Under the pieces are notes generated by a model, which did no database searches, was not told where the DNA came from, and worked only from the letters and a program-made list of their open reading frames with translations. Below, piece after piece: positions 7,884 through 16,696 of a stretch of 64,000 bases of DNA. The DNA is from Microcoleus sp. AS-A8 (lineage in GTDB: Bacteria; Cyanobacteriota; Cyanobacteriia; Cyanobacteriales; Coleofasciculaceae). Each line of letters opens with the position of its first letter. Within the stretch, counting starts at the first letter, position 1. The translations under genes and the position numbers were made by a program. Location of the stretch: assembly GCA_039962225.1 (NCBI GenBank), contig JAMPKV010000032.1, positions 1-64,000 on the forward strand. Direction: 5' to 3'.

Positions 7884-8954
7884 TCAAAGTAAATCTCCCA
7901 ACAAATCAGTAGCTTGCCCTTGAAGGCGCTGTCTATTGTCGTCATATTTTCGCAGGATATCAGCAGAGCTGTGGCGCGAGAAACTTTGAGCTTGGCGTGT
8001 ATTCCCGTTGTTCGCATCCAGCAGGGCAGTGATCGCACTATGCCTGATTCGGTGTGGGGAGATTCGTTTAGTAATGCCAGCCGCTTCGGCACACTGGCGA
8101 ACAACCTCATAGATGCTTTTCCCAGTCAGCGCGTGCCCATGCTGCCATTGACTTAGACTGATAAACAATGGTGCGGATGCATCCAACTCTTTTCTGTGTC
8201 TCAGCCAGTCGAGCAAGGCTTCCGTCGTTGGTCTGTTTAAGTCAATAGACTCCTTCTGACTCCCTCGACCTTTTCCCAGAATCCACAGGCGTTGGTCATG
8301 GGGGTCAAAGTCTTTAATCGTCGCCTGTGACGCTTCTGAACGCCGCAAGCCATTACTCCAAAGCAGTAGCAATAAACTATAGTCTCGCTTCCCCTTGAGT
8401 GTAGCCCTGTCGGGGACTGCCAGTATCTTCTTGATGGTCTGTGGATCGACGCCCGTCGTATCGCGATAGCTTTTGACTCTTTCGCCTTCAACGTCTTCCA
8501 GGGTAAAGTCACACTTCCCAAGGCGTCTGGCAAACTTAACCAAGCTCTTGAGAGCCGCCAATCTTCGGTTTACGCTTGCTTCTGATAGTTTGCGTTCAAT
8601 CAAGCTTGCTTTGTACTTCACCACGAGAGCGATCGCGTTAAATCTATCAAGTCTCAGGAACTGGCTAACCAACTCCGGTGTCGGTTCTGAATTGGCAATG
8701 GTCAAGAAGAAATCTTTTAGGTCGCGTGCATAGGCGCGGCGGGTATTGACTGATCTCTTGTCATTAAGCAACTGCTGGATTAAGTCAGGTTCGACGGCTT
8801 GAGAGAGCCAACTGGTATTGGTTTGATTCAGGGAGGAATCGCCCATAAGGAAAGGGGTGAAACAGGATGAATCCGAGGTGCGATAATTCGCTTTTACGCA
8901 CGTCTCCACTGAAGGGTTCCCTTCCCCAAAATTATTCGTTGGTAACATAGACAT
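7884..8954 (-). CDS. Tyrosine recombinase/integrase
   Basis: A 356-aa protein. Residues ~50-150 are the SAM-like core-binding domain (SVNTRRAYARDLKDFFL, SEASVNRRLAALKSLVKFA). The catalytic domain has Arg in SNGLRRSEA, Lys in ILGKGRGSQKE, HRIRH, His in FSRHSSAD and the Tyr nucleophile in LRKYDDNR, so all active residues are present. The N-terminal ~45 residues are atypical and may not be translated; M37 (MGDSSLNQ) is a possible later start. Likely acts in plasmid dimer resolution, element integration or site-specific inversion. No paired att site is evident beside it. Confidence 0.9.
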   Translation of the reverse strand: MSMLPTNNFGEGNPSVETCVKANYRTSDSSCFTPFLMGDSSLNQTNTSWLSQAVEPDLIQQLLNDKRSVNTRRAYARDLKDFFLTIANSEPTPELVSQFLRLDRFNAIALVVKYKASLIERKLSEASVNRRLAALKSLVKFARRLGKCDFTLEDVEGERVKSYRDTTGVDPQTIKKILAVPDRATLKGKRDYSLLLLLWSNGLRRSEASQATIKDFDPHDQRLWILGKGRGSQKESIDLNRPTTEALLDWLRHRKELDASAPLFISLSQWQHGHALTGKSIYEVVRQCAEAAGITKRISPHRIRHSAITALLDANNGNTRQAQSFSRHSSADILRKYDDNRQRLQGQATDLLGDLL

Positions 8955-9678
8955 AGATATAGAGTGAAATCTTTTTCACAAAGCCAAGGCGTGTCACCTT
9001 CAACAGATAACACGCCTATTCATTTTGTGGTTATCCGTCCTCTTTGTTAAGGGGACACGGAATTCATTAGACAGGCTTGATTGAAGCAAGAGCGTTGCGA
9101 GAACGGCTTAGGGCAGCACTGGGAGTGGGGAAGCAATCGCTTCCATATAAGAGGGTAAAGGTGCTGTTAGACAAACTTTATCGCTCACCCATTGAGCCAA
9201 CTTCTGCTCCAAGCAATCGAGCAACGAGACCCCCGTTATGTTTCATTGAGAAGTAAAAAAACGTTGCTAAAGCGAATGTGAGCTGTATTCCGATGTGCTC
9301 TCCGGAAAGCACCACGGGAAGCGTTAGGCAAAACTCGCGCTCACTGTTGAGAAGGACGAGTGGACTATATTGCTCTCTCAAGCGCACCTTAAGCTCCTTC
9401 ATGTTGGCGGTATGCACCTCTGACGATCCAGTACCTCCGGGCGGGCTTGGTGTTGGACGAGTTAAACGTCTGTTTCTTTCTTAATGAAGCCTGGTTTGTC
9501 CAGGTGACTCACGATAAGCATCGGTATTGGATGGAAGTGATTCCTCACGAGGCATTATCTCCAGTACCGCCATCACAGTTATCGGTAGATGATGGTGAAG
9601 ACGATTTAGACATCCCGTTCTAGTTGATATGGACTAAACTTTGGGAGGTTCTCAGTAACTCTTGCTCGACATAAAAGC
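8955..9678 (+). other. Intergenic stretch with decayed gene pieces
   Basis: No convincing intact gene. Two plus-strand open stretches look like remnants. 9077-9256 reads LIEARALRERLRAALG, then SLPYKRVKVLLDKLY. 9393-9623 reads YLRAGLVLDELNVCFFLNE, then HDKHRYWMEVIPHE and an acidic C-terminal tail. They may be parts of one gene broken in the middle. A 79-aa minus ORF at 9178-9417 overlaps both and lacks support. Confidence 0.35.
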
Positions 9679-10524
9679 TCAACCACACTGCCAGAAAAAA
9701 GCTACTTGCTCGTGATGCTTTGGACACTGCACGATATAGCCTGAGCCAACATCGCCCCAATGTATAGGAATATTGTCATTCGATTCAAGCTGAGCAATCA
9801 GTTGGTTCATCCTTGCACCGCAGATATGGCAGTTAGGGCAATCTTCAGTTCCCTGCTGCCAATGAGGATAGCCTGCAAGTTTATCTCTAAACGGAGCGTG
9901 TAACCCCGCTTCCTTCATGAAAGCATTTACAGCACTACACCAATCCCAATATGTGCGGAAGATAGCGCTAGGTAGAAGCGTGACTAATTGTTGGTGTTCA
10001 CCGTCAGTCAGGGTAACTCCATAACTTTCTACATCTCTCCAATCTGGATAATCTTGTATCTCCTCCCATCCAACAATTAATTTGGCAGGCAACAGACCTT
10101 CAATTTGTTTGGAAAGACATTCACCTTCGATTACAGGAACTTCAAACTCGGCAGGTTCTCCTTCAGGCTGAATAACTCTGGCGATTTGTATCGGAGAAAA
10201 TGCTGCCCATCCTTCGTAGTCAACATCGCAATCATCTTGAAAGCAATAGAATAACTGAAAAAGCCCCTTACCAAATCTCTCATTAACAGCTTCAGGAAGT
10301 TTCTCTAAATTAAGTTGGAGAATAAACTCCATTGGGTTTTCGCAATTTGGGCAAGTCGGATAGGATTCACCAGCACTTAACCAAGGTTTACCTGCGAATT
10401 TAGAGGCTTTCAAGTCTCCATCCCCTTCTCTCACGACTGGCTGCCATGCTAAACATTCGAGATGTGCAAGTTTGTGCTTAATGAATTGCGCTGCTTTATG
10501 GGGGAGGAGAGTTTCATCAGGCAT
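9679..10524 (-). CDS. DUF1963 (YwqG-like) protein
   Basis: A 281-aa protein with the DUF1963 layout: GKPWLSAGESYPTCPNCENPM near residue 45, FILQLNLEKLPEAV, GLFQLFYCFQDDCD, FSPIQIARVI, then AGYPHWQQGTEDCPNCHICG and a C-terminal HWGDVGSGYIVQCPKH...FFWQC. Several C-x-x-C pairs suggest bound zinc. It starts 75 bp after the NACHT gene on the same strand and may be co-transcribed. DUF1963 proteins have no established reaction. The pairing with a NACHT protein could mean an accessory or self-protection role; that is inference. Confidence 0.8.
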   Translation of the reverse strand: MPDETLLPHKAAQFIKHKLAHLECLAWQPVVREGDGDLKASKFAGKPWLSAGESYPTCPNCENPMEFILQLNLEKLPEAVNERFGKGLFQLFYCFQDDCDVDYEGWAAFSPIQIARVIQPEGEPAEFEVPVIEGECLSKQIEGLLPAKLIVGWEEIQDYPDWRDVESYGVTLTDGEHQQLVTLLPSAIFRTYWDWCSAVNAFMKEAGLHAPFRDKLAGYPHWQQGTEDCPNCHICGARMNQLIAQLESNDNIPIHWGDVGSGYIVQCPKHHEQVAFFWQCG

Positions 10525-10598
10525 AATTGCTCTGATAATATCAGCTCTATCTAAATTCGTTTATGTTAAATTTGCCAGAGAATAGACTCAATATAATT

Positions 10599-13500
10599 CT
10601 ATACAATTTCATCAATCCAGCTTTGAATCTTGCTCATCAGCTTTGGTGAGTCAGGTTGAATAGGCTTCAAGGGTTGCTCAAGAGACTGGTTGGTAATCCA
10701 AGCAATGTAAATCCCTAAGTCTGGATCGGCAAGTTTTTGACAGAATGCGATCGCTTCTTCTGTTGGCTCGTGAAAACCGTTAGCGTCTTTGATGTACAAA
10801 ACCAAAGCTAGGTTTTTGCGCTGCAACTTTTCTTGAATCTCGAAGAGGTGTTGTTGGAGTTCAGCATCACTCTTGACTGTGGGTGGTTTCCCTGAAATTT
10901 TGACAGCCTGATGCTTGTAGATTTTGGTGCAGACTTTTTGCGCTATCGCTGCTTGTTCTGTCTCTTCTTTTAAGGATAGTATATTGATTGCTAAAGGATA
11001 AGTATAGTCAGTGGGTTGCAGTTGGTTAAAATCGAGTTTTTGAGCTTCACCAGAAAGGGTAGAATCTTTGTTGCTGTACCACGCTTGATAAAACTTCTGG
11101 TAGGGTAAATTTTGCGAGCAGTACAAAATAACTGCCTTACATTTCTGATAAAGATGAAAGTCCTTTTCATAGACTTCATCTTGAACGTTGCTTTTTAAGC
11201 TTTTAACTACCTTAACTAAAAATTCTTCCTGTCGGATTTTCTTCAACCCTTCCGCAGCCTTGGAACGGAGCTGATGGTTCTGACTGGTAAGTAGAATTTG
11301 AATCAGTGTCTCGATAGCATTTTGATTACCAATACCAAGTTTCCTAAGGCTATTCACGATAAACTGGTCTTGAAACCACCCCCACTGATGGTTATACAGT
11401 AGTTTTATCAATGCTTCGATAGCAATTGGGTGATCGGGGCTAATTTCTCCTAAATATTCTGCGGCATCCCAACATATGCCCTCTTTTTGAGTGGTGCCTA
11501 TAATTTTGATTAGCTTGTCAATAGCAGTTTGATTGCCAGTATCGATTTTTCCTAAGATTTTTGCAACTCGCACACAGTCCAACTCATTTTTCTCGGTACG
11601 CAGGAATTGAATCAGTGTTTCGATGACTGTTTTATTGTTAGTGCCGATTGCGTACAAAATTTTAGCTGCTTCTCTTTCAATCTCCTCAACATCTGAATCC
11701 ATACACGCAATTCTTATCAGCGTCTCTATGGCTATCAGATCCCTGGGGTTGATTTTCCCTAAGCTCTCGGCAGCACTCAAACAGAGGTTTTCATTTTTAG
11801 AAGCACACAGTTCTCTGAGTGTCTTAATTGCACTTCGGTTGCCATGATTGATTTCCCACAGAGTGGTAGCAGTGGAGCAAAGGAGCCACTGATCCTTAAC
11901 AATGTGCAGCAGTTCTGTAAGCGCCGCAATAGCTGTGGTGTTACCAGGATCGATTTTTCCTAAGCTCTTAGCAGCTTCTCTGCGAATGTAATCATCTTGA
12001 TTAGTGTGCAGAATTTCTTGCAATGCCTTAATAGCCGTTATATTGTCAGTACCGACTTTGCCTAAACTCTCGACGCTTATTCTGCGAGTTTCCTCATTGT
12101 GAGTGAGTTTAAAGACTTCAATTAAAGTTTCAATTACTTTATGATTGCCACTTTTAACTTCACCCAAACTTCTAGATACTATTTTACGAGTTTCTTCATT
12201 ACGAGTAGTAGTTAAAACTTCAACTAAGGTTTCAATACCCCTACAATCACTAGCACTAATTTCTTCTAAAATCCAGCTAGCTTTCTGAATAATCCATTCA
12301 TAATTGCTAGTGAACAGAAGCTTTTTAAGAATCTCGATAGCTATGCAGTCCCCAGGATGTATTTTCCACAACATTTCGGCATTTATTGCACGAGATTCGT
12401 CATCTCGTATAGTTTCAATAACTTCTTGCAGCCCCTTAATAGCAGTTGGATTGCCGATACCAATTTTCCCTAAACAATCGAGAACTGGTTTACGAATATC
12501 CTGAAGCACCCAACGTAAATCATTTAGATTTTCAATTTTCGGATCATCAAACGCTAGAGTTTTATAAAAGTTATCAACAGATGTTTCGATTTTGTTGGTA
12601 TAGTGCAATGTATCAATCAGCACCTCAATAGCATTCTGGCTAACAACACCAACTTCTGCCAGTCCCCACACAGCGATCGAAAAAATCCCTCCCCTCTTAG
12701 AATTGAGTAATTTATGAGTATTTAGTATTTTGATTATAATTAGAGTTAAATTTAATGCCACCAAAGGATTGCCAATGCCAATCTTGGCTAGATAATCAGC
12801 AATCTGTTTTCTAATCTTCTCATTATCAACAGACCACAGTAGTTCCAGTAGTTTCACCAACGCTAATTGCCTTTTTATCTCTTTAAGAGATTCTTTAGCT
12901 GCTTGTGACAACCAATATGGGAATTCAATATCATCATCCTTAAAAAAGCACCAATCAATCAATTTGATTGCAATTTTTTCAGCTTCTACCGACCTCCCAA
13001 ACTCTCCAACTCCAGAGGCTGCTATAAAATAAGCTCTATAGATAAAAAAATCATGTCCTGTTCCATCATCAAAGTTTATTAACGCTTTTAGCAAACATTC
13101 CTTTTTCTTATCTGATATTTTTTCCTTCGGTTGCCCCATCCACAGTAAAAAAACTTCTTTCCACTGCAATTCAAAAATTTTGTAGCGATTGTATTGTGCT
13201 GGATGAGCTTTATCTTCTACTGGTCTATCTATGTGATTACGAGGTAGGAAAAAGTCCCCATCTGGAATTGCACAAGCTGCAAAATATTCCTGAAACGTGG
13301 GATGAAAGAAAGCATAGACCTTTTCATCAGAGTCTTTCTCCTCTACCATTGGTAAGCCTACTTGATTTAGCCATCCCAATTTCCGTGCTATCCAAAACAG
13401 AGAACTCTCTTGTTCAGGATGACCCAATAAATTCTTAATAAAGCTTTCCCGTAGCCGAAACCGAGAATGTTTACCGTCAATGGATTGTAGTGCCAACTCT

Positions 13501-15119
13501 CCTAATTTTCGATTCAGTTCGTCTTGTTGCTCTAGGGAAATCTCGAATTCTGGATTATCGTCCTTTAATTGGTAGAGTCCTTTCACCAAGCGTTGATAAA
13601 GCCCTGCTTTGGTATCAGGTAATTTACCTCCTACTTCCCAGGTACGGCACAACAGCATTAACCGCAGAGGATTTTTGATTAAGTTCTTAATCCGTTCTTC
13701 TGCTTTATTCAACTGAGCTTTCAGGTTGCCCCGTGACTGCTGTTCAGATTCCTTAGCCAACCATTTATCAATAAACTCCTCCACCTGTTCTGGATAACTA
13801 AAATCCAGATTGCGATAGACATCAAAATTAACGTCTAGAGCATTTCTGTCTGCATCCCAAACATTTTGGCGACAAGTCAGCACTAATCGTGCTTCAGAAA
13901 TCCAACCTCCTCTGATTTGCCGAGAAACCCACGTTAAAGGATTGCCGAATTCTGCTGCTATTTCATCCGCACCATCAAGTAGCAGCCAAACTCGACCCTG
14001 ATAAAATTCCTGTTTGAAAGCCTCTTTTACCTCCTGCGTGACTTCCAGCGGCGGTGATACTGCATCTAGTAAATGTTTTCGGATATAAGGCAGTGCTTCT
14101 TCAAGCCATTTATTTACTAAATAGTCCTTTAGATTTTCTTCTTGCTTTAGATCTGGGTCTGCCAAGTCTACCCAAATTGGTATACCATCAACTTCTGAAG
14201 CAATCTTTTGTAGCAGGGTTGTTTTTCCCGCACCCGGTTCACCAATAATGGCAATGCACCTGCCGTTACTTTTGGGACTAATCCCCAGTTTGAGGACTTG
14301 CTCAAAAAAATCCTTATGCTCTATTGGCGTGATTTTTTCCTGGTAAAACTCTGACCCTTGCTCTGGAGAAATGTTACGTTCTGGTCTAGATGGTTGTTTG
14401 CGCTCCACTAGTCCCAAAGGAACATACATATCTTTAACTCGCCGATTTCCAGAGGCTAGAGCATGGGTTGTTAGCCATTGGTTTTGGTTTTCCAGTATGG
14501 CACTACAAACCTCACTCCAAGGAATATTCCATTCTTTTAGTAAACTCGCACTATCGGTTTCATTAGTGCTGTCTGGATAGATAATTTGAATCCATCCAAC
14601 TAATAAATTGTCAAAATCTTCTCTCGATATTCTAGAACCTTTCGTTGAATAAATAGATAGCTCCGTTGTTAAAGCATTAACTAACAGCTCTCTTACTTGC
14701 GAGGTAGTTTTTATGATATTCTTTGATTCAAGGTACTTAGCGAGTTTATGAGCAGCTTGTTCAATTAGTGATAATAAATTAAGAACATGAGGCTTTGGTA
14801 TCGAGACTTTACCGTGTAATCCTGTACTAGCTACATCTTTATTACAGGGACCAATTAGGGTCAGTTCATACTCTTGAGCCTCAATAGATTTTTCCAATTC
14901 CTCAGCCCAAGCTTTTACCATTCCCCAATTGATTTGGTTTTGGGAGTGCTTAACTTGTACTACCTTGGTGCGCTCAGGATAATACCAGATTACGTCTACC
15001 TTGTCAGAAGCTATATTTGGTTCGATGCTCAAAAAATGCCATTCTCGATCTTCTAACGAATCTAGAACGCCAATTAAAGTCTGAACAATATATCCCCTAG
15101 CACCAGCTTGTCCACTCAT
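10599..15119 (-). CDS. Nuclease-like NACHT STAND NTPase with HEAT-like repeats
   Basis: 1506 aa. Residues 1-130 (SGQAGARGYIVQTLIGVL, KVDVIWYYPERTKVVQVKH) carry a D-x(n)-QxK arrangement like the PD-(D/E)xK or DUF4297-type nuclease modules of bacterial NLRs. A NACHT follows: Walker A GEPGAGKTT near 292, Walker B WLLLDGADE near 378, and the downstream RLVLTCRQNVWD and winged-helix-like regions. About a dozen HEAT-like repeats of ~37 residues cover ~780-1300 (GN-x-x-AIETL ... AAESLGKI). A C-terminal alpha/beta domain (LALVLYIKDANGF, LGIYIAWITNQ) resembles those ending other cyanobacterial NACHT proteins. Family knowledge: bacterial NACHT proteins are phage sensors whose repeats detect a trigger and whose N-terminus kills or degrades DNA. 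The specific trigger is unknown. Confidence 0.88.
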   Translation of the reverse strand: MSGQAGARGYIVQTLIGVLDSLEDREWHFLSIEPNIASDKVDVIWYYPERTKVVQVKHSQNQINWGMVKAWAEELEKSIEAQEYELTLIGPCNKDVASTGLHGKVSIPKPHVLNLLSLIEQAAHKLAKYLESKNIIKTTSQVRELLVNALTTELSIYSTKGSRISREDFDNLLVGWIQIIYPDSTNETDSASLLKEWNIPWSEVCSAILENQNQWLTTHALASGNRRVKDMYVPLGLVERKQPSRPERNISPEQGSEFYQEKITPIEHKDFFEQVLKLGISPKSNGRCIAIIGEPGAGKTTLLQKIASEVDGIPIWVDLADPDLKQEENLKDYLVNKWLEEALPYIRKHLLDAVSPPLEVTQEVKEAFKQEFYQGRVWLLLDGADEIAAEFGNPLTWVSRQIRGGWISEARLVLTCRQNVWDADRNALDVNFDVYRNLDFSYPEQVEEFIDKWLAKESEQQSRGNLKAQLNKAEERIKNLIKNPLRLMLLCRTWEVGGKLPDTKAGLYQRLVKGLYQLKDDNPEFEISLEQQDELNRKLGELALQSIDGKHSRFRLRESFIKNLLGHPEQESSLFWIARKLGWLNQVGLPMVEEKDSDEKVYAFFHPTFQEYFAACAIPDGDFFLPRNHIDRPVEDKAHPAQYNRYKIFELQWKEVFLLWMGQPKEKISDKKKECLLKALINFDDGTGHDFFIYRAYFIAASGVGEFGRSVEAEKIAIKLIDWCFFKDDDIEFPYWLSQAAKESLKEIKRQLALVKLLELLWSVDNEKIRKQIADYLAKIGIGNPLVALNLTLIIIKILNTHKLLNSKRGGIFSIAVWGLAEVGVVSQNAIEVLIDTLHYTNKIETSVDNFYKTLAFDDPKIENLNDLRWVLQDIRKPVLDCLGKIGIGNPTAIKGLQEVIETIRDDESRAINAEMLWKIHPGDCIAIEILKKLLFTSNYEWIIQKASWILEEISASDCRGIETLVEVLTTTRNEETRKIVSRSLGEVKSGNHKVIETLIEVFKLTHNEETRRISVESLGKVGTDNITAIKALQEILHTNQDDYIRREAAKSLGKIDPGNTTAIAALTELLHIVKDQWLLCSTATTLWEINHGNRSAIKTLRELCASKNENLCLSAAESLGKINPRDLIAIETLIRIACMDSDVEEIEREAAKILYAIGTNNKTVIETLIQFLRTEKNELDCVRVAKILGKIDTGNQTAIDKLIKIIGTTQKEGICWDAAEYLGEISPDHPIAIEALIKLLYNHQWGWFQDQFIVNSLRKLGIGNQNAIETLIQILLTSQNHQLRSKAAEGLKKIRQEEFLVKVVKSLKSNVQDEVYEKDFHLYQKCKAVILYCSQNLPYQKFYQAWYSNKDSTLSGEAQKLDFNQLQPTDYTYPLAINILSLKEETEQAAIAQKVCTKIYKHQAVKISGKPPTVKSDAELQQHLFEIQEKLQRKNLALVLYIKDANGFHEPTEEAIAFCQKLADPDLGIYIAWITNQSLEQPLKPIQPDSPKLMSKIQSWIDEIV

Positions 15120-15183
15120 ACTAATCTTTTTTAGTTAAATGTCTGCATATTAGGAAGAAATCGCGCTAAAGAGCGATCGCGTT

Positions 15184-15414
15184 TTAACAGGATGAGAGGA
15201 TGCGATCGGCGAGAGCGGGTGTTCTTATGCAATCGCGCACCACAAATACTACTGTAGCCAAAGCGGTTTCATAATGTTTGAGCCGATATTGAGGTAATGC
15301 CTGTATCTGAATCCTATTCGCTGCCTCCTGGAGTGGATTGTGCATCACCAGAAGGAGTAAGTTACCTGGCTCATCCTGCGCTTCGTAAAGGGATGGCAGC
15401 GATTGTTTAACCAT
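15184..15414 (-). CDS. Possible small hypothetical protein or remnant
   Basis: A 76-aa frame (VKQSLPSLYEAQDEPGN, LLLLVMHNPLQEAANRI, LKHYETALATVVFVV). The composition is protein-like but I recognise no family, and the ORF lies among decayed genes. It is more likely a fragment than a complete gene. Confidence 0.25.
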   Translation of the reverse strand: MVKQSLPSLYEAQDEPGNLLLLVMHNPLQEAANRIQIQALPQYRLKHYETALATVVFVVRDCIRTPALADRILSSC

Positions 15415-15433
15415 CTATCTAAAAGCTGCTACC

Positions 15434-15465
15434 GCTCATCCATGTATTGGAGTACATGGATGAGC
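15434..15465. repeat. 13-bp inverted repeat
   Basis: GCTCATCCATGTA (15434-15446), 6-nt loop, TACATGGATGAGC (15453-15465). It has no T-run. It sits just in front of the broken esterase gene and may be an old transcript end or an operator. Confidence 0.5.
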
Positions 15466-15823
15466 TTAGGAGAGAAGCCTTTTAGAGAGGCAGTCACACA
15501 AGGACGTTTGCTAGCGCGTCCGACCCAACCAACTGGAACAGCACCCGGAGGACTGCAACCCTTGGGCCTTTCTGGGGAACGCGACGGTCTTCTCTACATA
15601 CCCGTAGGCTATCGGGTGGATAGACCAGCCCCTCTGGGTACTGATGTTACACGGCGCTGGTAATAATGCAAGTAATGGACTGATTTCCTTCCGGCACCTA
15701 ACTGATACAAGAGGACTCATTCTCTTAGCACCTGCCTCTCGCCGACAAACTTGGCATGTAATCCGTAATGACTACGGACTCGATGTCGCCTTCATCGACC
15801 AAGCGTTAGCACAGACGTTCTAG
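15460..15823 (+). pseudogene. Alpha/beta-hydrolase (esterase-type), frameshifted and truncated
   Basis: The first part (GEKPFREAVTQGRLLARPTQ, then SGERDGLLYIPVGYRVDR) is in one frame. The second (LMLHGAGNNASNGL, TDTRGLILLAPASRRQTW, DVAFIDQALAQTF) is in the next, with the shift near 15635 in CCTCTGGGTACTG, where one G looks extra. The LHGAGN oxyanion-type motif is that of small esterases or PHB-depolymerase-like hydrolases. The catalytic Ser, Asp and His regions are missing because the frame stops at 15823, before the usual GFSDGA stretch. A clear gene relic. Confidence 0.75.
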
Positions 15824-16005
15824 TGTTAGTGTTCCCAGAACATCCCTGTTAGGTCACATGAGAAAGCGATCACACCAAAAAATCTTGAGGGGGTTGATTT
15901 TATCGGCGAAGTTCCTAGCATTACCCTTAGCTACAGGTTTAAGCAGTTAGTGCAATCTGCGCTTTGCTGCTCCGCACCATGCTTACGCAAACGCAGCAGC
16001 GCAAC

Positions 16006-16061
16006 GCGATCGCCTTTCCCGCCGTCTCCGCTTCAAATCCTCAGCTAGCCGAATATCCACA
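16006..16061. repeat. Dispersed repeat copy A
   Basis: About 56 bp beginning GCGATCGCCTTTCCCGCCGT, matched with few changes at 21875-21930. Read on the minus strand both could encode an Arg-rich peptide (LAEDL(K/L)RRRRERRS), so they may be remnants of one gene rather than mobile repeats. Confidence 0.6.
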
Positions 16062-16105
16062 AGTTCCCCCTCCTCCCACGCTTCGCCGTTTAGTTTTACC
16101 AGCCG

Positions 16106-16573
16106 TTGAGCGAGTTTTTGGAGTTCGATGTCAGAGGTGGGATTGACTTAGACCCGGCTAGCGCCTCCAAGCCCCAAGAGTGGATAAAGGCTGGAACTTA
16201 CTATACTGCCTTAGAGGACGGCATGGAGCAACCTTGGTTTGGGCGGGTATGGTGCAATCCTCCCTACGGGAAAGAGCAGCCCAAAGGCAGGAAGGCACCA
16301 GATTGGCTAGAGAAGGCACTCTCCTGCTACGAGAACGGAGAAATAGAAGCGGCGATACTCCTACTCAACCGCACTGGGGCTGCTTGGTATAAGCAACAGT
16401 TGCGGCGGGTAACGGCTATTTGTGAAGTGCATAAACGAATACACTTCATCGATGCCACCGGAAAGCAGCAACCTTCCCCGCGCTACTACAACGATTTGCT
16501 GTATCTGGGCAAGGAAGTCAAAAAATTTAAGGCAATTTTTCAAACGAAGGGAGAAGCTCGCAATTTAGTTTAA
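16106..16573 (+). CDS. Dam-like (phage N6-adenine) methyltransferase, probably N-terminally truncated
   Basis: 155 aa from a TTG start. It carries GGIDLDPASASKPQEWIKAG, GRVWCNPPYGKEQPK (catalytic NPPY), AAILLLNRTGAAWYK and YYNDLLYLG, the pattern of phage-type N6-adenine methyltransferases. The family normally has ~25-40 residues before GGIDLDPAS (a TPPEI-like opening). Here only MSEFLEFDVR precedes it, and the DNA upstream is a repeat (16006-16061). It may therefore be a 5'-deleted relic or a chimera. Active residues remain, so weak activity is not excluded. Confidence 0.65.
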   Translation: MSEFLEFDVRGGIDLDPASASKPQEWIKAGTYYTALEDGMEQPWFGRVWCNPPYGKEQPKGRKAPDWLEKALSCYENGEIEAAILLLNRTGAAWYKQQLRRVTAICEVHKRIHFIDATGKQQPSPRYYNDLLYLGKEVKKFKAIFQTKGEARNLV

Positions 16574-16696
16574 TTCATTTGATATCACTAAATATCCCCT
16601 GCTCGACATTTGCATCTGATGACACCGCACTCTACTAATGCATTCAGTAGTAGATTGTCGCGAATTGTGCAAAATGTCGGAGATCGTAAGCACTGG

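Noticed and set aside
9178-9417. 79-aa minus ORF
   Set aside because: Overlaps plus-strand remnants, no family signature, no good ribosome site.
15964-16146. 60-aa ORF before the Dam-like gene
   Set aside because: Mostly made of the 56-bp dispersed repeat, composition not protein-like.
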